The notes under the pieces were generated by a model. That model worked only from the letters and a program-made list of their open reading frames with translations, was not told where the DNA came from and searched no databases. Source: Persicirhabdus sediminis (GTDB taxonomy: Bacteria; Verrucomicrobiota; Verrucomicrobiia; Verrucomicrobiales; Akkermansiaceae). Taken from it: a stretch of 64,000 bases of DNA. This document shows, one piece after another, positions 8,102 to 15,488 of this stretch. Both the position numbers and the translations under genes were made by a program. The stretch spans positions 1-64,000 of the forward strand of contig NZ_JAENIM010000023.1 in the NCBI RefSeq assembly GCF_016595495.1, written 5' to 3'. The stretch's first letter is position 1. Every line of letters starts with the position of its first letter.

Positions 8102-10042
8102 CTATTCATCGCCCAGATGAGCATTCGCCACAAATGGTGGCATTGCGCAGCCCATGGCATCAGCCACCGCACGCAGCATCTCAGCCTCACGGCTGTGAAT
8201 TTCGCCGTCAAACATCACCGCCGACGCACACATCTGAATCAACTGCCTCTTCACCAGTGGCGACGCCAAATCAAACTTCTGCACCGCGGCATCAATCGAC
8301 TGTAGACCACAGTCAGCTGGCTCCATCAGCTTCATTTGGGACCAACCTTGCGTGGCGCTGGCAAAAACTTCAGCAATCTCACCTTCCGCGCTCATCGACG
8401 AAATCGTCGTCACAATGATAGACGCTTCGACCATCAGATCTTCAATGCGTCGGTATTTGATCTTCTGGTGACCACGTGGGTTGAAATGTGATTGCAAATG
8501 GCGCTCGACTACTTTCTGCAGCATGAACTCAAACAAATCTACCTGCCCGTCGCTAGAAATTAACCAACGGCTAACATCGAGAAAACGTGTATACTCGCCA
8601 GGTGATAGATTGCGCAGACTAGGAATACACAAATCTATCAAAGCTATCTTCTTTGACGAATGCAAACCGAGTAGTTTTTTGCTCCAAGATTCAGCTAGCT
8701 GAGAAGCCTCCTCCCCTAACTTCTCAGTTAGGAAGCTGAGCTCGCTTGCGTGCAACTCGGCATCTTGCGCTAACAACATGCCTAAAACCAATGCCTGAGC
8801 AGACTCACGCTGGTGACAGGCTTCAATCCAGCTAGCATCTAGCGATTTCATGATCTGCTGACCAGTCGCCAGCTGGGTAAAATCAGACTCGCCAACGTCG
8901 CGAGCTTGCGGAATTGGCGGCGGAACCGTTGGACGCGATGAAGCTACAGCTGCGCCAGCTAGACCTGCAGCCATACCAGCTGATGGCCTGCGCGCTGGCA
9001 TCTGTGAGCGACGTGGCGGCAATGAGCCAATTTTGTCTAACTCCACGTCAGAAAACTCGCCATCCCAGTCCGGCTCAACCGCACGGATGCGCACATCTAT
9101 GGGCGGATGGGTAGCCATGCCAAAACTAAATAAACCAGCATCAGAGAAAAACATGTGGCTAGCTTCACCAGCCTTAGAGGCATGCATCCTCTCACCCATA
9201 CCGCCGATTTTTTTCAATGCTCCAGCAATGCTAGCTGGCTCACGGGTAAATTGCACCGCAGATGCGTCAGCTAGATATTCACGCTGGCGAGAAATTGCCG
9301 CCTGGATCATGCGCGCAAAAACCACGCCGATAGATCCAACAATCATTAAGCCAATGCCAACAACCAATATAAGTATTCCTAGATTGCCGCTATTTTTATC
9401 ACGCGACCTAGAGCCACCAGTGAAATAAATCGCATCCATCAGAACTCGCCCTATCAGCGAAATCATCATGATGCCAAAAATCCACCCCATGATGCGCATG
9501 TTCATCTTCATGTCACCATTGAGAATGTGGCTGAACTCGTGAGCAACAACCCCCTGCAGCTCAGCGCGGTTGAGATACTGCAGACTACCACGCGACATGC
9601 AAACTACCGCATTACCTGGATCTGTACCCGCCGCAAAGGCGTTGATAGACATCTCATCATCCATCACCCAGACCTGAGGAACCGGCACGCCAGATGCGAT
9701 CGCCATTTCCTCAACGATATTTACTAAGCGTTTCTCTTCTCTATCACTTGTATTGGGATCTATCTGGCGCGCCCCCATATCGCGCGCCACCACATCACCA
9801 CCGCCACTTAGCTGTAATGATTTGAAAACACTACCACATACAATTAGCGCACAACCTATCAGCGCCGTGTTCATCAGCACATTTGGCATCCACAACGATA
9901 CATTGCTAAAACCGCCAAAGTACAAACCTAGCAAAATCACAAAATATAGAGAAATCACTATGCCCACAACGGCGAGTACAAAGTAGACAAATAACCACTT
10001 AGTGCGCCGGTGGGCGGCATCCTGTGCTTCGTAAAAATTCAT
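8102..10042 (-). CDS. M48-family zinc metalloprotease (HtpX-like) with long C-terminal extension
   Basis: Two membrane segments lie at residues about 15-43 and 53-75. They are followed by the peptidase domain with HEFSH (168-172), the downstream Glu in SRQREYLADASA, and two further hydrophobic segments between them, as in HtpX. HtpX-like proteases cleave damaged membrane proteins. The catalytic part ends near residue 330. The remaining 300 residues, with a helical TerB/DjlA-like look near the end (MFDGEIHSREAEMLRAVADA), are not part of HtpX. A LemA gene lies immediately upstream on the same strand, a widespread pairing with M48 proteases. Total length is about twice that of HtpX. Confidence 0.87.
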   Translation of the reverse strand: MNFYEAQDAAHRRTKWLFVYFVLAVVGIVISLYFVILLGLYFGGFSNVSLWMPNVLMNTALIGCALIVCGSVFKSLQLSGGGDVVARDMGARQIDPNTSDREEKRLVNIVEEMAIASGVPVPQVWVMDDEMSINAFAAGTDPGNAVVCMSRGSLQYLNRAELQGVVAHEFSHILNGDMKMNMRIMGWIFGIMMISLIGRVLMDAIYFTGGSRSRDKNSGNLGILILVVGIGLMIVGSIGVVFARMIQAAISRQREYLADASAVQFTREPASIAGALKKIGGMGERMHASKAGEASHMFFSDAGLFSFGMATHPPIDVRIRAVEPDWDGEFSDVELDKIGSLPPRRSQMPARRPSAGMAAGLAGAAVASSRPTVPPPIPQARDVGESDFTQLATGQQIMKSLDASWIEACHQRESAQALVLGMLLAQDAELHASELSFLTEKLGEEASQLAESWSKKLLGLHSSKKIALIDLCIPSLRNLSPGEYTRFLDVSRWLISSDGQVDLFEFMLQKVVERHLQSHFNPRGHQKIKYRRIEDLMVEASIIVTTISSMSAEGEIAEVFASATQGWSQMKLMEPADCGLQSIDAAVQKFDLASPLVKRQLIQMCASAVMFDGEIHSREAEMLRAVADAMGCAMPPFVANAHLGDE

Positions 10043-10061
10043 GACCTAACTGTGTGATGAG

Positions 10062-10091
10062 AAAAAAACGAGCATCACCGCAGTGATGCTC
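10062..10091 (-). terminator. Terminator-like hairpin between lemA and the M48 gene
   Basis: Read on the minus strand, a perfect 9-bp stem GAGCATCAC/GTGATGCTC with a 4-base loop is followed by one G and T7. It sits in the 71-bp gap between lemA and the M48 protease gene. It may reduce read-through and set the protease level below that of LemA. Confidence 0.7.
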
Positions 10092-10113
10092 ATGCAAATT
10101 TATGTATTGATAA

Positions 10114-10734
10114 TTAGAAAGAAACTTTAACGGCTTCGCGCTGCTCGGCTTCAGTAACCTCAAATAACTGAGCTTCACCAAAGTTGAACATGCCAGCTAC
10201 AATGTTAGCTGGAAATACTTCGCGCTTGTTATTGTAGGCTGTCACCGAATCATTGTATGCCTGACGAGCAAATGACACCTTGTTCTCAGTCGATGTAAGT
10301 TCTTCGCTAAGCTGCATCATGTTTTCGTTAGCCTTAAGATCTGGGTAGCTCTCAGACAGAGCAAACAAACGGCCCAAGCTACCACCAAGTGAAGCTTCAG
10401 CGCCCATCAATGCCTGCATACTGCCGGCATCATCAAGGTTCACATTTTTACTAGCAGAACTAGCAGCATTACGCGCAGCAATAACCGCCTCTAAGGTTTC
10501 ACTTTCGTGTTTCATATACCCCTTAGCAGTTTCAACTAAGTTAGGAATGAGGTCATAGCGACGCTTCAACTGCACGTCGATTTGCGAAAACGCATTCTTA
10601 TAACGGTTACGGCTAACAACAAGACCATTGTACTGGCCCATTAGCCAAAAACCGAGCACAACCAATAGGCCGATGAGAACCAAAAGGACAATCATCGAGC
10701 TAGACATACTAGCGAGTGTTACATTTATCATCAT
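10114..10734 (-). CDS. lemA: LemA family membrane protein
   Basis: One N-terminal membrane segment (about residues 15-33) is followed by a long helical domain. It contains the LemA signature QYNGLVVSRNRYKNAFSQID and VQLKRRYDLIPNLVETAKGY. LemA proteins sit in the inner membrane with the helical part on one face and are regularly encoded with HtpX/M48 proteases; their molecular role is not settled. The given start (MMINVTLA) lies upstream of two other Met codons (MSSS and MIVLL), any of which would keep the membrane anchor intact. Confidence 0.92.
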   Translation of the reverse strand: MMINVTLASMSSSMIVLLVLIGLLVVLGFWLMGQYNGLVVSRNRYKNAFSQIDVQLKRRYDLIPNLVETAKGYMKHESETLEAVIAARNAASSASKNVNLDDAGSMQALMGAEASLGGSLGRLFALSESYPDLKANENMMQLSEELTSTENKVSFARQAYNDSVTAYNNKREVFPANIVAGMFNFGEAQLFEVTEAEQREAVKVSF

Positions 10735-10939
10735 TTATGTGGATTGAATCTAATTTCTGATCGCCACCAACATAATCATCCAATCGATTTGCGCCATTAT
10801 AAATCGTCAAGAATTTCACACTGAGATGATTTAAACATCAACAAGGCAATAAATAATGACTCATGCACCACATCTAATCATACGCTTCACTACATCTTTG
10901 CGTGAATAAGCCCATCCCCAAAACCGTCTAGCAAACAAC

Positions 10940-10968
10940 TTTACAAAACCGTAAGGCTAAATTATTAT
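10940..10968 (+). promoter_or_regulatory. Sigma70-type promoter of the glycine-zipper lipoprotein gene
   Basis: TTTACA at 10940-10945 and TATTAT at 10963-10968 each match the consensus in 5 of 6 bases, with an ideal 17-bp spacer. The predicted transcription start, about 7 bases after the -10, coincides with the ATG at 10975. The mRNA would then have no leader, or the start codon lies further in. Confidence 0.55.
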
Positions 10969-10974
10969 CTCATC

Positions 10975-11436
10975 ATGTTCAGAAAAGCATTCATACCTCT
11001 CATTGCAGGCGTCGTCCTTCTCAGCTCATGCGCTCAAGACTCCATGACTGGAGATACATACAACCGCGCTGAAGCTGGTCGCGCTCAATCAGTTCGCACT
11101 GGTAAAGTAACTTCTATCAGAAACATCAAACTCGAAGGTGATAACCAAGCTGGCGCTGTACTCGGCGGCATCGCAGGTGGTTTCCTCGGCAGCAACATTG
11201 GTAGCGGCCGCACAGCTAACACAGCTGGGGCCATCGGTGGCGCAGCAGTCGGTTCTGCTATCGGCTCAAACCTCGAACAGTCCATGGGCTCACGCGCTGG
11301 TATCGAAATCACTGTAAAACTTGATAGCGGTGGTTCAATCTCAGTACCACAGGAAGTCAACCCACGTGAGGCATTCAATGTAGGCGACCGCGTTCGCGTT
11401 CTCGGCAATGGATACAAAACTCGTGTAACTCACTAG
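10975..11436 (+). CDS. Glycine-zipper outer-membrane lipoprotein (SlyB/Pcp-like)
   Basis: The 153-residue protein starts with a lipoprotein signal, ending LLSSC, with the lipidated Cys at about residue 20. The centre is a glycine zipper (AGAVLGGIAGGFLGSNIGSG, then GAIGGAAVGSAIGS), the double-helical membrane-associating segment of SlyB/Pcp and OmpA-anchor-type lipoproteins. The C-terminal part is beta-rich (IEITVKLDSGGSISV), as in SlyB. Such proteins contribute to envelope integrity. It is monocistronic, with a strong promoter before it and a terminator after it. Confidence 0.82.
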   Translation: MFRKAFIPLIAGVVLLSSCAQDSMTGDTYNRAEAGRAQSVRTGKVTSIRNIKLEGDNQAGAVLGGIAGGFLGSNIGSGRTANTAGAIGGAAVGSAIGSNLEQSMGSRAGIEITVKLDSGGSISVPQEVNPREAFNVGDRVRVLGNGYKTRVTH

Positions 11437-11462
11437 TCAAGCACATCATCACGAATTTCTTA

Positions 11463-11495
11463 AATCCCGAGGCCAGTTGGCTTCGGGATTTTTTT
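11463..11495 (+). terminator. Rho-independent terminator of the glycine-zipper lipoprotein gene
   Basis: AATCCCGA and the inner GCC pair with GGC and TCGGGATT around a short loop, followed by T7. Confidence 0.9.
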
Positions 11496-11607
11496 GTGCC
11501 GAAACTTTAGTGCCGAAACCTAACCACACTAAACCAAACAATGTTTAGATTTAACTTGTCGGCACAAACGTACTCATATTAGACTGCAGATTGATAACTA
11601 GCTACTT

Positions 11608-12351
11608 ATGAAATCAATCCCTATCATCACAGCCTCAATAATAGTCAGTCTAGCCGAGTCTCAAGCAACGACCTTGCTGATTGATAACTTCTCTAGCAAT
11701 GGCGATAACCCAAGCGCCGAAGTTGAGATCTCTACACCAAACGGAGCCAAAGTTATTAGTGATTCTAGCATGACCAATATCGGCTCAACAGCCATTGGCG
11801 ATCGATCTATCAGCATCAGCTCAGACACTAGCTACACAGCAGACGATCAAGCTAGCATGAGTTGCAATACCGCCAGCGGTGGTTCGCTAACGCAACAAAC
11901 TAACGACATCGCAGGCATAGCACCAACCTTTAAAACCGTCTGGAACGTTAGTGATGACGACGGTGATATGTTATCCAACATGGGCATAAGCCAGGCTAGC
12001 GACATCACATTCAACCTGCTGCTAGGATCCCATACATCAACAACTGGCTCCTTGGACATGTCATTTAATATTAAGGACAGCGCTGGAAACCAAGCTTGGT
12101 TTATTGGCTACATTCCAGACACATCAACCAACCCTAGTTCATCATTTCAAGTATTTTACATTAATGAACATGTAGGTTTTGACGGCAATGATGTGGTCGA
12201 AATCTCCATGTTTTCTAGTGTTGAAGGGGCCTCAAACAATACCATCGAAATCACCCAAATCACCGCCGTTCCCGAACCGAGCTCAATTGCCCTCATCGCC
12301 CTTGGCTCTGGCATGGCTCTGATTAGAAGAAATAAAAAATCAACCCAGTAG
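11608..12351 (+). CDS. PEP-CTERM secreted protein, beta-rich, function unknown
   Basis: A signal peptide (about residues 1-21, cleavage near SQA) is followed by a Ser/Thr/Asn/Asp-rich mature region. The C-terminus has a sorting signal: AVPEPSS, the hydrophobic run IALIALGSGMALI, then RRNKK. PEP-CTERM tails are recognised by exosortase, and the proteins are exported to the surface or matrix. The mature part, with many short Ser/Asp/Asn-rich strands, suggests a jelly-roll-like beta fold, but I do not recognise a family. There is no paired palindrome of the kind seen upstream of 15101 and 25318. It converges with the HPt gene and overlaps its end by 12 bp. Confidence 0.85.
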   Translation: MKSIPIITASIIVSLAESQATTLLIDNFSSNGDNPSAEVEISTPNGAKVISDSSMTNIGSTAIGDRSISISSDTSYTADDQASMSCNTASGGSLTQQTNDIAGIAPTFKTVWNVSDDDGDMLSNMGISQASDITFNLLLGSHTSTTGSLDMSFNIKDSAGNQAWFIGYIPDTSTNPSSSFQVFYINEHVGFDGNDVVEISMFSSVEGASNNTIEITQITAVPEPSSIALIALGSGMALIRRNKKSTQ

Positions 12352-12669
12352 GTATTCCTCGATGGCGCGCACGCTTATGAGTACCGTGTTTGCTAGATGT
12401 GAAGTCTCATCTGCATCCAATTCCATCTTGGCTGATTTTATCTTCTCTTCAATGTCAGCTAGATTATCAGCTAACAACTTCATCCCAAAGCTAGCCCCCG
12501 CGCCCTTGAGTTGGTGCAGTACACCTAGTTGCACGTCAACAGGTTGATCAGCTAACTGAACCAGCTGACAAACGGCATCATCTTTGAAGTCATTCATAAT
12601 CGCTGACACCTCATCCTTTGCCCCTGAAAAGATTATATCAATTTGATTAGAATTTATGATTTGCTCCAT
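12340..12669 (-). CDS. Stand-alone HPt (histidine phosphotransfer) protein
   Basis: From the ATG at 12669 the product is 109 residues long and consists of one HPt four-helix bundle. The phosphorylatable His is residue 52 in LHQLKGAGASFG, the family signature. HPt proteins shuttle phosphate between the receiver domains of hybrid kinases and response regulators. It is divergent from the NtrC-type regulator (77-bp gap). The window's hybrid kinase at 26271-28367 has two receiver domains and no HPt of its own, so it could be the donor; that link is inference. An upstream in-frame ATG at 12759 would put the start inside the neighbouring gene and is unlikely. Confidence 0.88.
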   Translation of the reverse strand: MEQIINSNQIDIIFSGAKDEVSAIMNDFKDDAVCQLVQLADQPVDVQLGVLHQLKGAGASFGMKLLADNLADIEEKIKSAKMELDADETSHLANTVLISVRAIEEYLLG

Positions 12670-12746
12670 GATGACTTGATAGTAATATGCTAGACGCGCC
12701 TTTGCACCGTCAAGCTGGAATCTATATACAGCCCCCGCCCATTGCC

Positions 12747-14111
12747 ATGAAAAAACCAAAACAAGCTAATCTAATCATCGCAGATGACGATACCGTGATC
12801 ACTGGGCTGCTCGAGATTCACGCTAAAAAACAAGGATTTCAGCCTATCATCACTCACTCAGGTGATGAAGTATTGCAGCTGATTTCTCCAGCTACTGAGG
12901 TCGTCTTGCTAGACTTAAATATGCCAGGCATGAGTGGGCTAGAAGTTTTGAAGAAGTTAACCAAAGATCACCCACACCTGCCAGCGATCATCCTAACGGC
13001 TAGCTCAGAAGCAAGTGAAGCGGTGACCGCCATGAAACTTGGCGCCTACGATTATTTGACCAAACCTTTTGATCCTAGCGAACTTTTTGCCGTGCTACAC
13101 AAAGCGCGCAAAATGCGCCAGCTAGCTGAAGAAAATTCCACGCTGAAGGAAATGATCAATGACACTACGCCTGTTAGTGACATTATCGCGGTATCACCAT
13201 CCATGCAGGTCTTGCTAGATCAGATTCAAAAGATAGCAAGTTTAGAGGCCACTGTCTTACTAACCGGAGAAAGCGGCGTAGGTAAAACAATGATTGCTAG
13301 ACAGCTTCACCAGCTGAGCCAGCGCAATCAACATGCACTCGTTACCGTTAGTTGCCCAGCACTCCCTCGTGAACTGTTGGAGTCTGAGTTATTTGGCCAC
13401 GAAAAAGGCGCATTTACAGGGGCAATGAAGAAGCGCATCGGCAAGATTGAGATGGCCGATAAAGGCACATTGTTTTTAGATGAAATTGGCGACCTACCAC
13501 TAGACCTGCAACCTAAGCTGCTCAATGTTCTGCAAGACCGTGAGTACTACCGGCTCGGCAGTGAGCGTATTCTCAAGACTGACGTTAGAATCATAGTCGC
13601 CACCAACCTCGACCTTGAGGAAAAGATAGAATCAGGAAGCTTCCGCGAAGATCTTTACTACCGACTTAATGTTTTCCAGTTAGTTGTGCCTGCGCTGCGC
13701 GAGCGAGTGCAGTGCATCATCCCACTGTGTGAACGCGCCTTGCAAAAAATTGCCGAGCGACGCGGTGATCGAGCAGCCTCTATTAATAAAGAAGCCCGCG
13801 ACATGCTGCTAGAATACCACTGGCCTGGTAATGTTCGTGAACTCGAGAACATGATGGAACGGGCATCGGCATTCTGCCAAAATAACACGATTTCCGCTAG
13901 CGACTTAGTTAGTCAGCTGAAATCATCCTCAGCTGAAGGTGAAAGCAATCAGCCCAATCTCGGAAATATGAAATGGGCTGATATTGAGAAACTATCATTA
14001 GAACAGACACTTGCGGCATGCAGTGGCAATAAATCAAAGGCAGCCAAGGTACTAGGAATCGCGGAAAAGTCTGTTTATAACAAAATGAAAAAGTACGCGA
14101 TAGAGAGTTGA
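12747..14111 (+). CDS. Sigma54-dependent response regulator, NtrC family
   Basis: Counting from MKKPKQ, the start I prefer, the 454-residue protein has three parts. The receiver domain has the acidic pocket ADDD and phospho-acceptor Asp56 in VVLLDLNMPG. The AAA+ domain has Walker A GESGVGKT (174-181), the sigma54-contacting GAFTGA loop (221-226), Walker B GTLFLDEIGD and the arginine finger region. The Fis-type helix-turn-helix ends at the C-terminus (CSGNKSKAAKVLGIAEKSVY). All functional motifs are intact. It stands between two PEP-CTERM genes and opposite an HPt gene. PEP-CTERM systems often include a related regulator (PrsR). It is the natural candidate to bind the paired palindromes described at 15318 and 25486. 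Confidence 0.94.
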   Translation: MKKPKQANLIIADDDTVITGLLEIHAKKQGFQPIITHSGDEVLQLISPATEVVLLDLNMPGMSGLEVLKKLTKDHPHLPAIILTASSEASEAVTAMKLGAYDYLTKPFDPSELFAVLHKARKMRQLAEENSTLKEMINDTTPVSDIIAVSPSMQVLLDQIQKIASLEATVLLTGESGVGKTMIARQLHQLSQRNQHALVTVSCPALPRELLESELFGHEKGAFTGAMKKRIGKIEMADKGTLFLDEIGDLPLDLQPKLLNVLQDREYYRLGSERILKTDVRIIVATNLDLEEKIESGSFREDLYYRLNVFQLVVPALRERVQCIIPLCERALQKIAERRGDRAASINKEARDMLLEYHWPGNVRELENMMERASAFCQNNTISASDLVSQLKSSSAEGESNQPNLGNMKWADIEKLSLEQTLAACSGNKSKAAKVLGIAEKSVYNKMKKYAIES

Positions 14112-14124
14112 TAGACGTTAATTA

Positions 14125-14358
14125 TTAAAACTCTGAACCACAACGGCGACGACGTAGAATAAGCAGAATAGCGAGGCTTGATAATAACATCACGCTTGGC
14201 TCTGGCACCGATCGAGCGTTATCTGCAGGCTCAACAATACTTACCAGAGCTGAGTTTATTTCCAGCTGGCTGCTAGGCAGATTAGTAGCAAAAGTTAGCT
14301 GACACATGAATAGCAAAAGGCTGACGATTGCTAGGCTTGAAGATAATGGTGTTTTCAT
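14125..14358 (-). CDS. Miniature PEP-CTERM protein (77 residues)
   Basis: The product is essentially two targeting signals: an N-terminal signal peptide (about 1-25, cleavage near FAT) and a C-terminal PEP-CTERM tail (VPEPS, hydrophobic SVMLLSSLAILLIL, then RRRRC). Only about 25 residues remain between them after processing. It lies 26 bp downstream of the membrane-protein gene on the same strand and so probably shares its transcript. Homologues of known function are not apparent to me. A minimal protein of this kind could be a structural matrix peptide or a signal, but nothing in the sequence decides. Confidence 0.75.
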   Translation of the reverse strand: MKTPLSSSLAIVSLLLFMCQLTFATNLPSSQLEINSALVSIVEPADNARSVPEPSVMLLSSLAILLILRRRRCGSEF

Positions 14359-14384
14359 TTCTATTTGGGGGTTACATTGTGGGC

Positions 14385-15101
14385 TTATTTGATAGAGAAA
14401 TTGTCATTTTGCGCTAGCACCAATGGCTCCGAATCAGTCGTGCCTGACTTGTGCTCGACGTATTCAACCGCTGGCTCAGCTACTAACACTGCAGCTACTT
14501 TTTGCTGTTTGATGCCTTTTTTCATCAAACCAAAACCAGAAACACAGGACAGGGCACAGCATGCTGCTAGCGCGTAATTTGTGATCTGTCTGTAGCTCAA
14601 TGAGCTGAAATGGAAACGGCTCGCTAGGTAGACCACAACAGGAACAAAGCTAACCAGGGCGGCAACTGCTGCAGCGAGCACAGGGATGGAAATTGGCGCA
14701 CCATCCTTGCCTAATAACAAGTAGACTAAGGCAATGCTAGATCCAGCACCAGCTGTAGCTAAAAAGGTGTGCTTGAACAAAACATCTAGCAAAACCAGCA
14801 ATACATTCAATGGTGACTTCTTGCTAGACCGACTAGCACGGCGGCGTCTTTTTAGCGGTTCCATTTTTGCTAGAGGTGCGGCACCACTGCGACGTGTTGG
14901 CTGAACGCGGGGCTCAGACTGACTATCGCTTGTTGCTTGGACCGCTATGGTCTGAGTGGCTGCAAACTTCTTGTATCCCACCTCAGTCGCGCTTAGCTGT
15001 TTGATTCTTGCGGCAGCGTAAATTGACATAGCCTTGTGATGATTGCCGCCAGACTGAGCATGAGCTAGAGCGATGCAACTCGCTTCAAATTGTTCACTCA
15101 T
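14385..15101 (-). CDS. Membrane protein with three predicted TM segments, unknown
   Basis: I place the start at the ATG at 15101 because AAGGAG lies just upstream of it and because the putative sigma54 promoter is at 15202-15216. The frame is open up to 15308, but that part would include the promoter. The 238-residue product has a helical N-terminal region (ALAHAQSGGNHHKAMSIYAA) that looks like a TPR-type helix pair. A very basic stretch follows (KRRRRASRSSKK), then three hydrophobic segments and a polar C-terminus. I do not recognise the family. Its position upstream of a miniature PEP-CTERM gene and below the paired palindromes links it to the PEP-CTERM regulon. Confidence 0.65.
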   Translation of the reverse strand: MSEQFEASCIALAHAQSGGNHHKAMSIYAAARIKQLSATEVGYKKFAATQTIAVQATSDSQSEPRVQPTRRSGAAPLAKMEPLKRRRRASRSSKKSPLNVLLVLLDVLFKHTFLATAGAGSSIALVYLLLGKDGAPISIPVLAAAVAALVSFVPVVVYLASRFHFSSLSYRQITNYALAACCALSCVSGFGLMKKGIKQQKVAAVLVAEPAVEYVEHKSGTTDSEPLVLAQNDNFSIK

Positions 15102-15200
15102 GATCTCCTTGCCTACCTGCTCGTAGATGTGCTGGGAGATATCGGCTTGGTTGGGGGATGTGGTGGAGTCATTCATAGCAAGGAGGGTCGACATAGGTAT

Positions 15201-15218
15201 TACACAAGCTGTGCCAAG
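15201..15218 (-). promoter_or_regulatory. Putative sigma54 promoter (-24/-12), imperfect
   Basis: On the minus strand TTGGCACAGCTTGTGTAA gives a perfect TGGCAC -24 box. At the right distance there is GTGTA instead of TTGCA, so the critical -12 GC is GT. The location, 100 bases upstream of the ATG at 15101 and about 120-150 bases downstream of two palindromes, fits a sigma54 promoter, but the -12 mismatch keeps confidence moderate. Confidence 0.45.
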
Positions 15219-15317
15219 TCCCCAAATCACCGTGAAAAATCGCCACAATGCTATATAGAGCAATGGAAAATCAGATATGTATACAGAATACAAAAAATGG
15301 CCGCTCACTAGAAAAAG

Positions 15318-15362
15318 CTGTAATTTTTACAGTCTAAAAACCGCGCTCTGTAATTTTTACAG
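15318..15362. promoter_or_regulatory. Two identical 15-bp palindromes, 30 bp apart (activator site candidate)
   Basis: CTGTAATTTTTACAG occurs at 15318-15332 and again, identically, at 15348-15362, exactly 30 bp start to start (about three helical turns). The centres lie about 123 and 153 bp from the -12 box of the putative promoter at 15202. The same palindrome occurs at 25517-25531 with a degenerate partner, again upstream of a PEP-CTERM gene. Confidence 0.75.
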
Positions 15363-15488
15363 CATCTTCCAGCTAGCAAATTGCACCCATTTTCGACCAC
15401 GCACGGACAAAAAAACGCCCTCTCCAGCTAGCAGCCAGAGAGAGCGTTTCTAAATGAGTAGTTTATTATTAGTGTCTAGCTATGCTTA

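Noticed and set aside
11500-11607. Sigma54 promoter for the PEP-CTERM gene at 11608
   Set aside because: CGGCAC is present, but no GC at the -12 distance and no palindrome pair upstream.
15177-15308. Upstream start for the membrane protein (frame open to 15308)
   Set aside because: The ATG at 15101 has a good SD (AAGGAG); the upstream part overlaps the promoter-like element.
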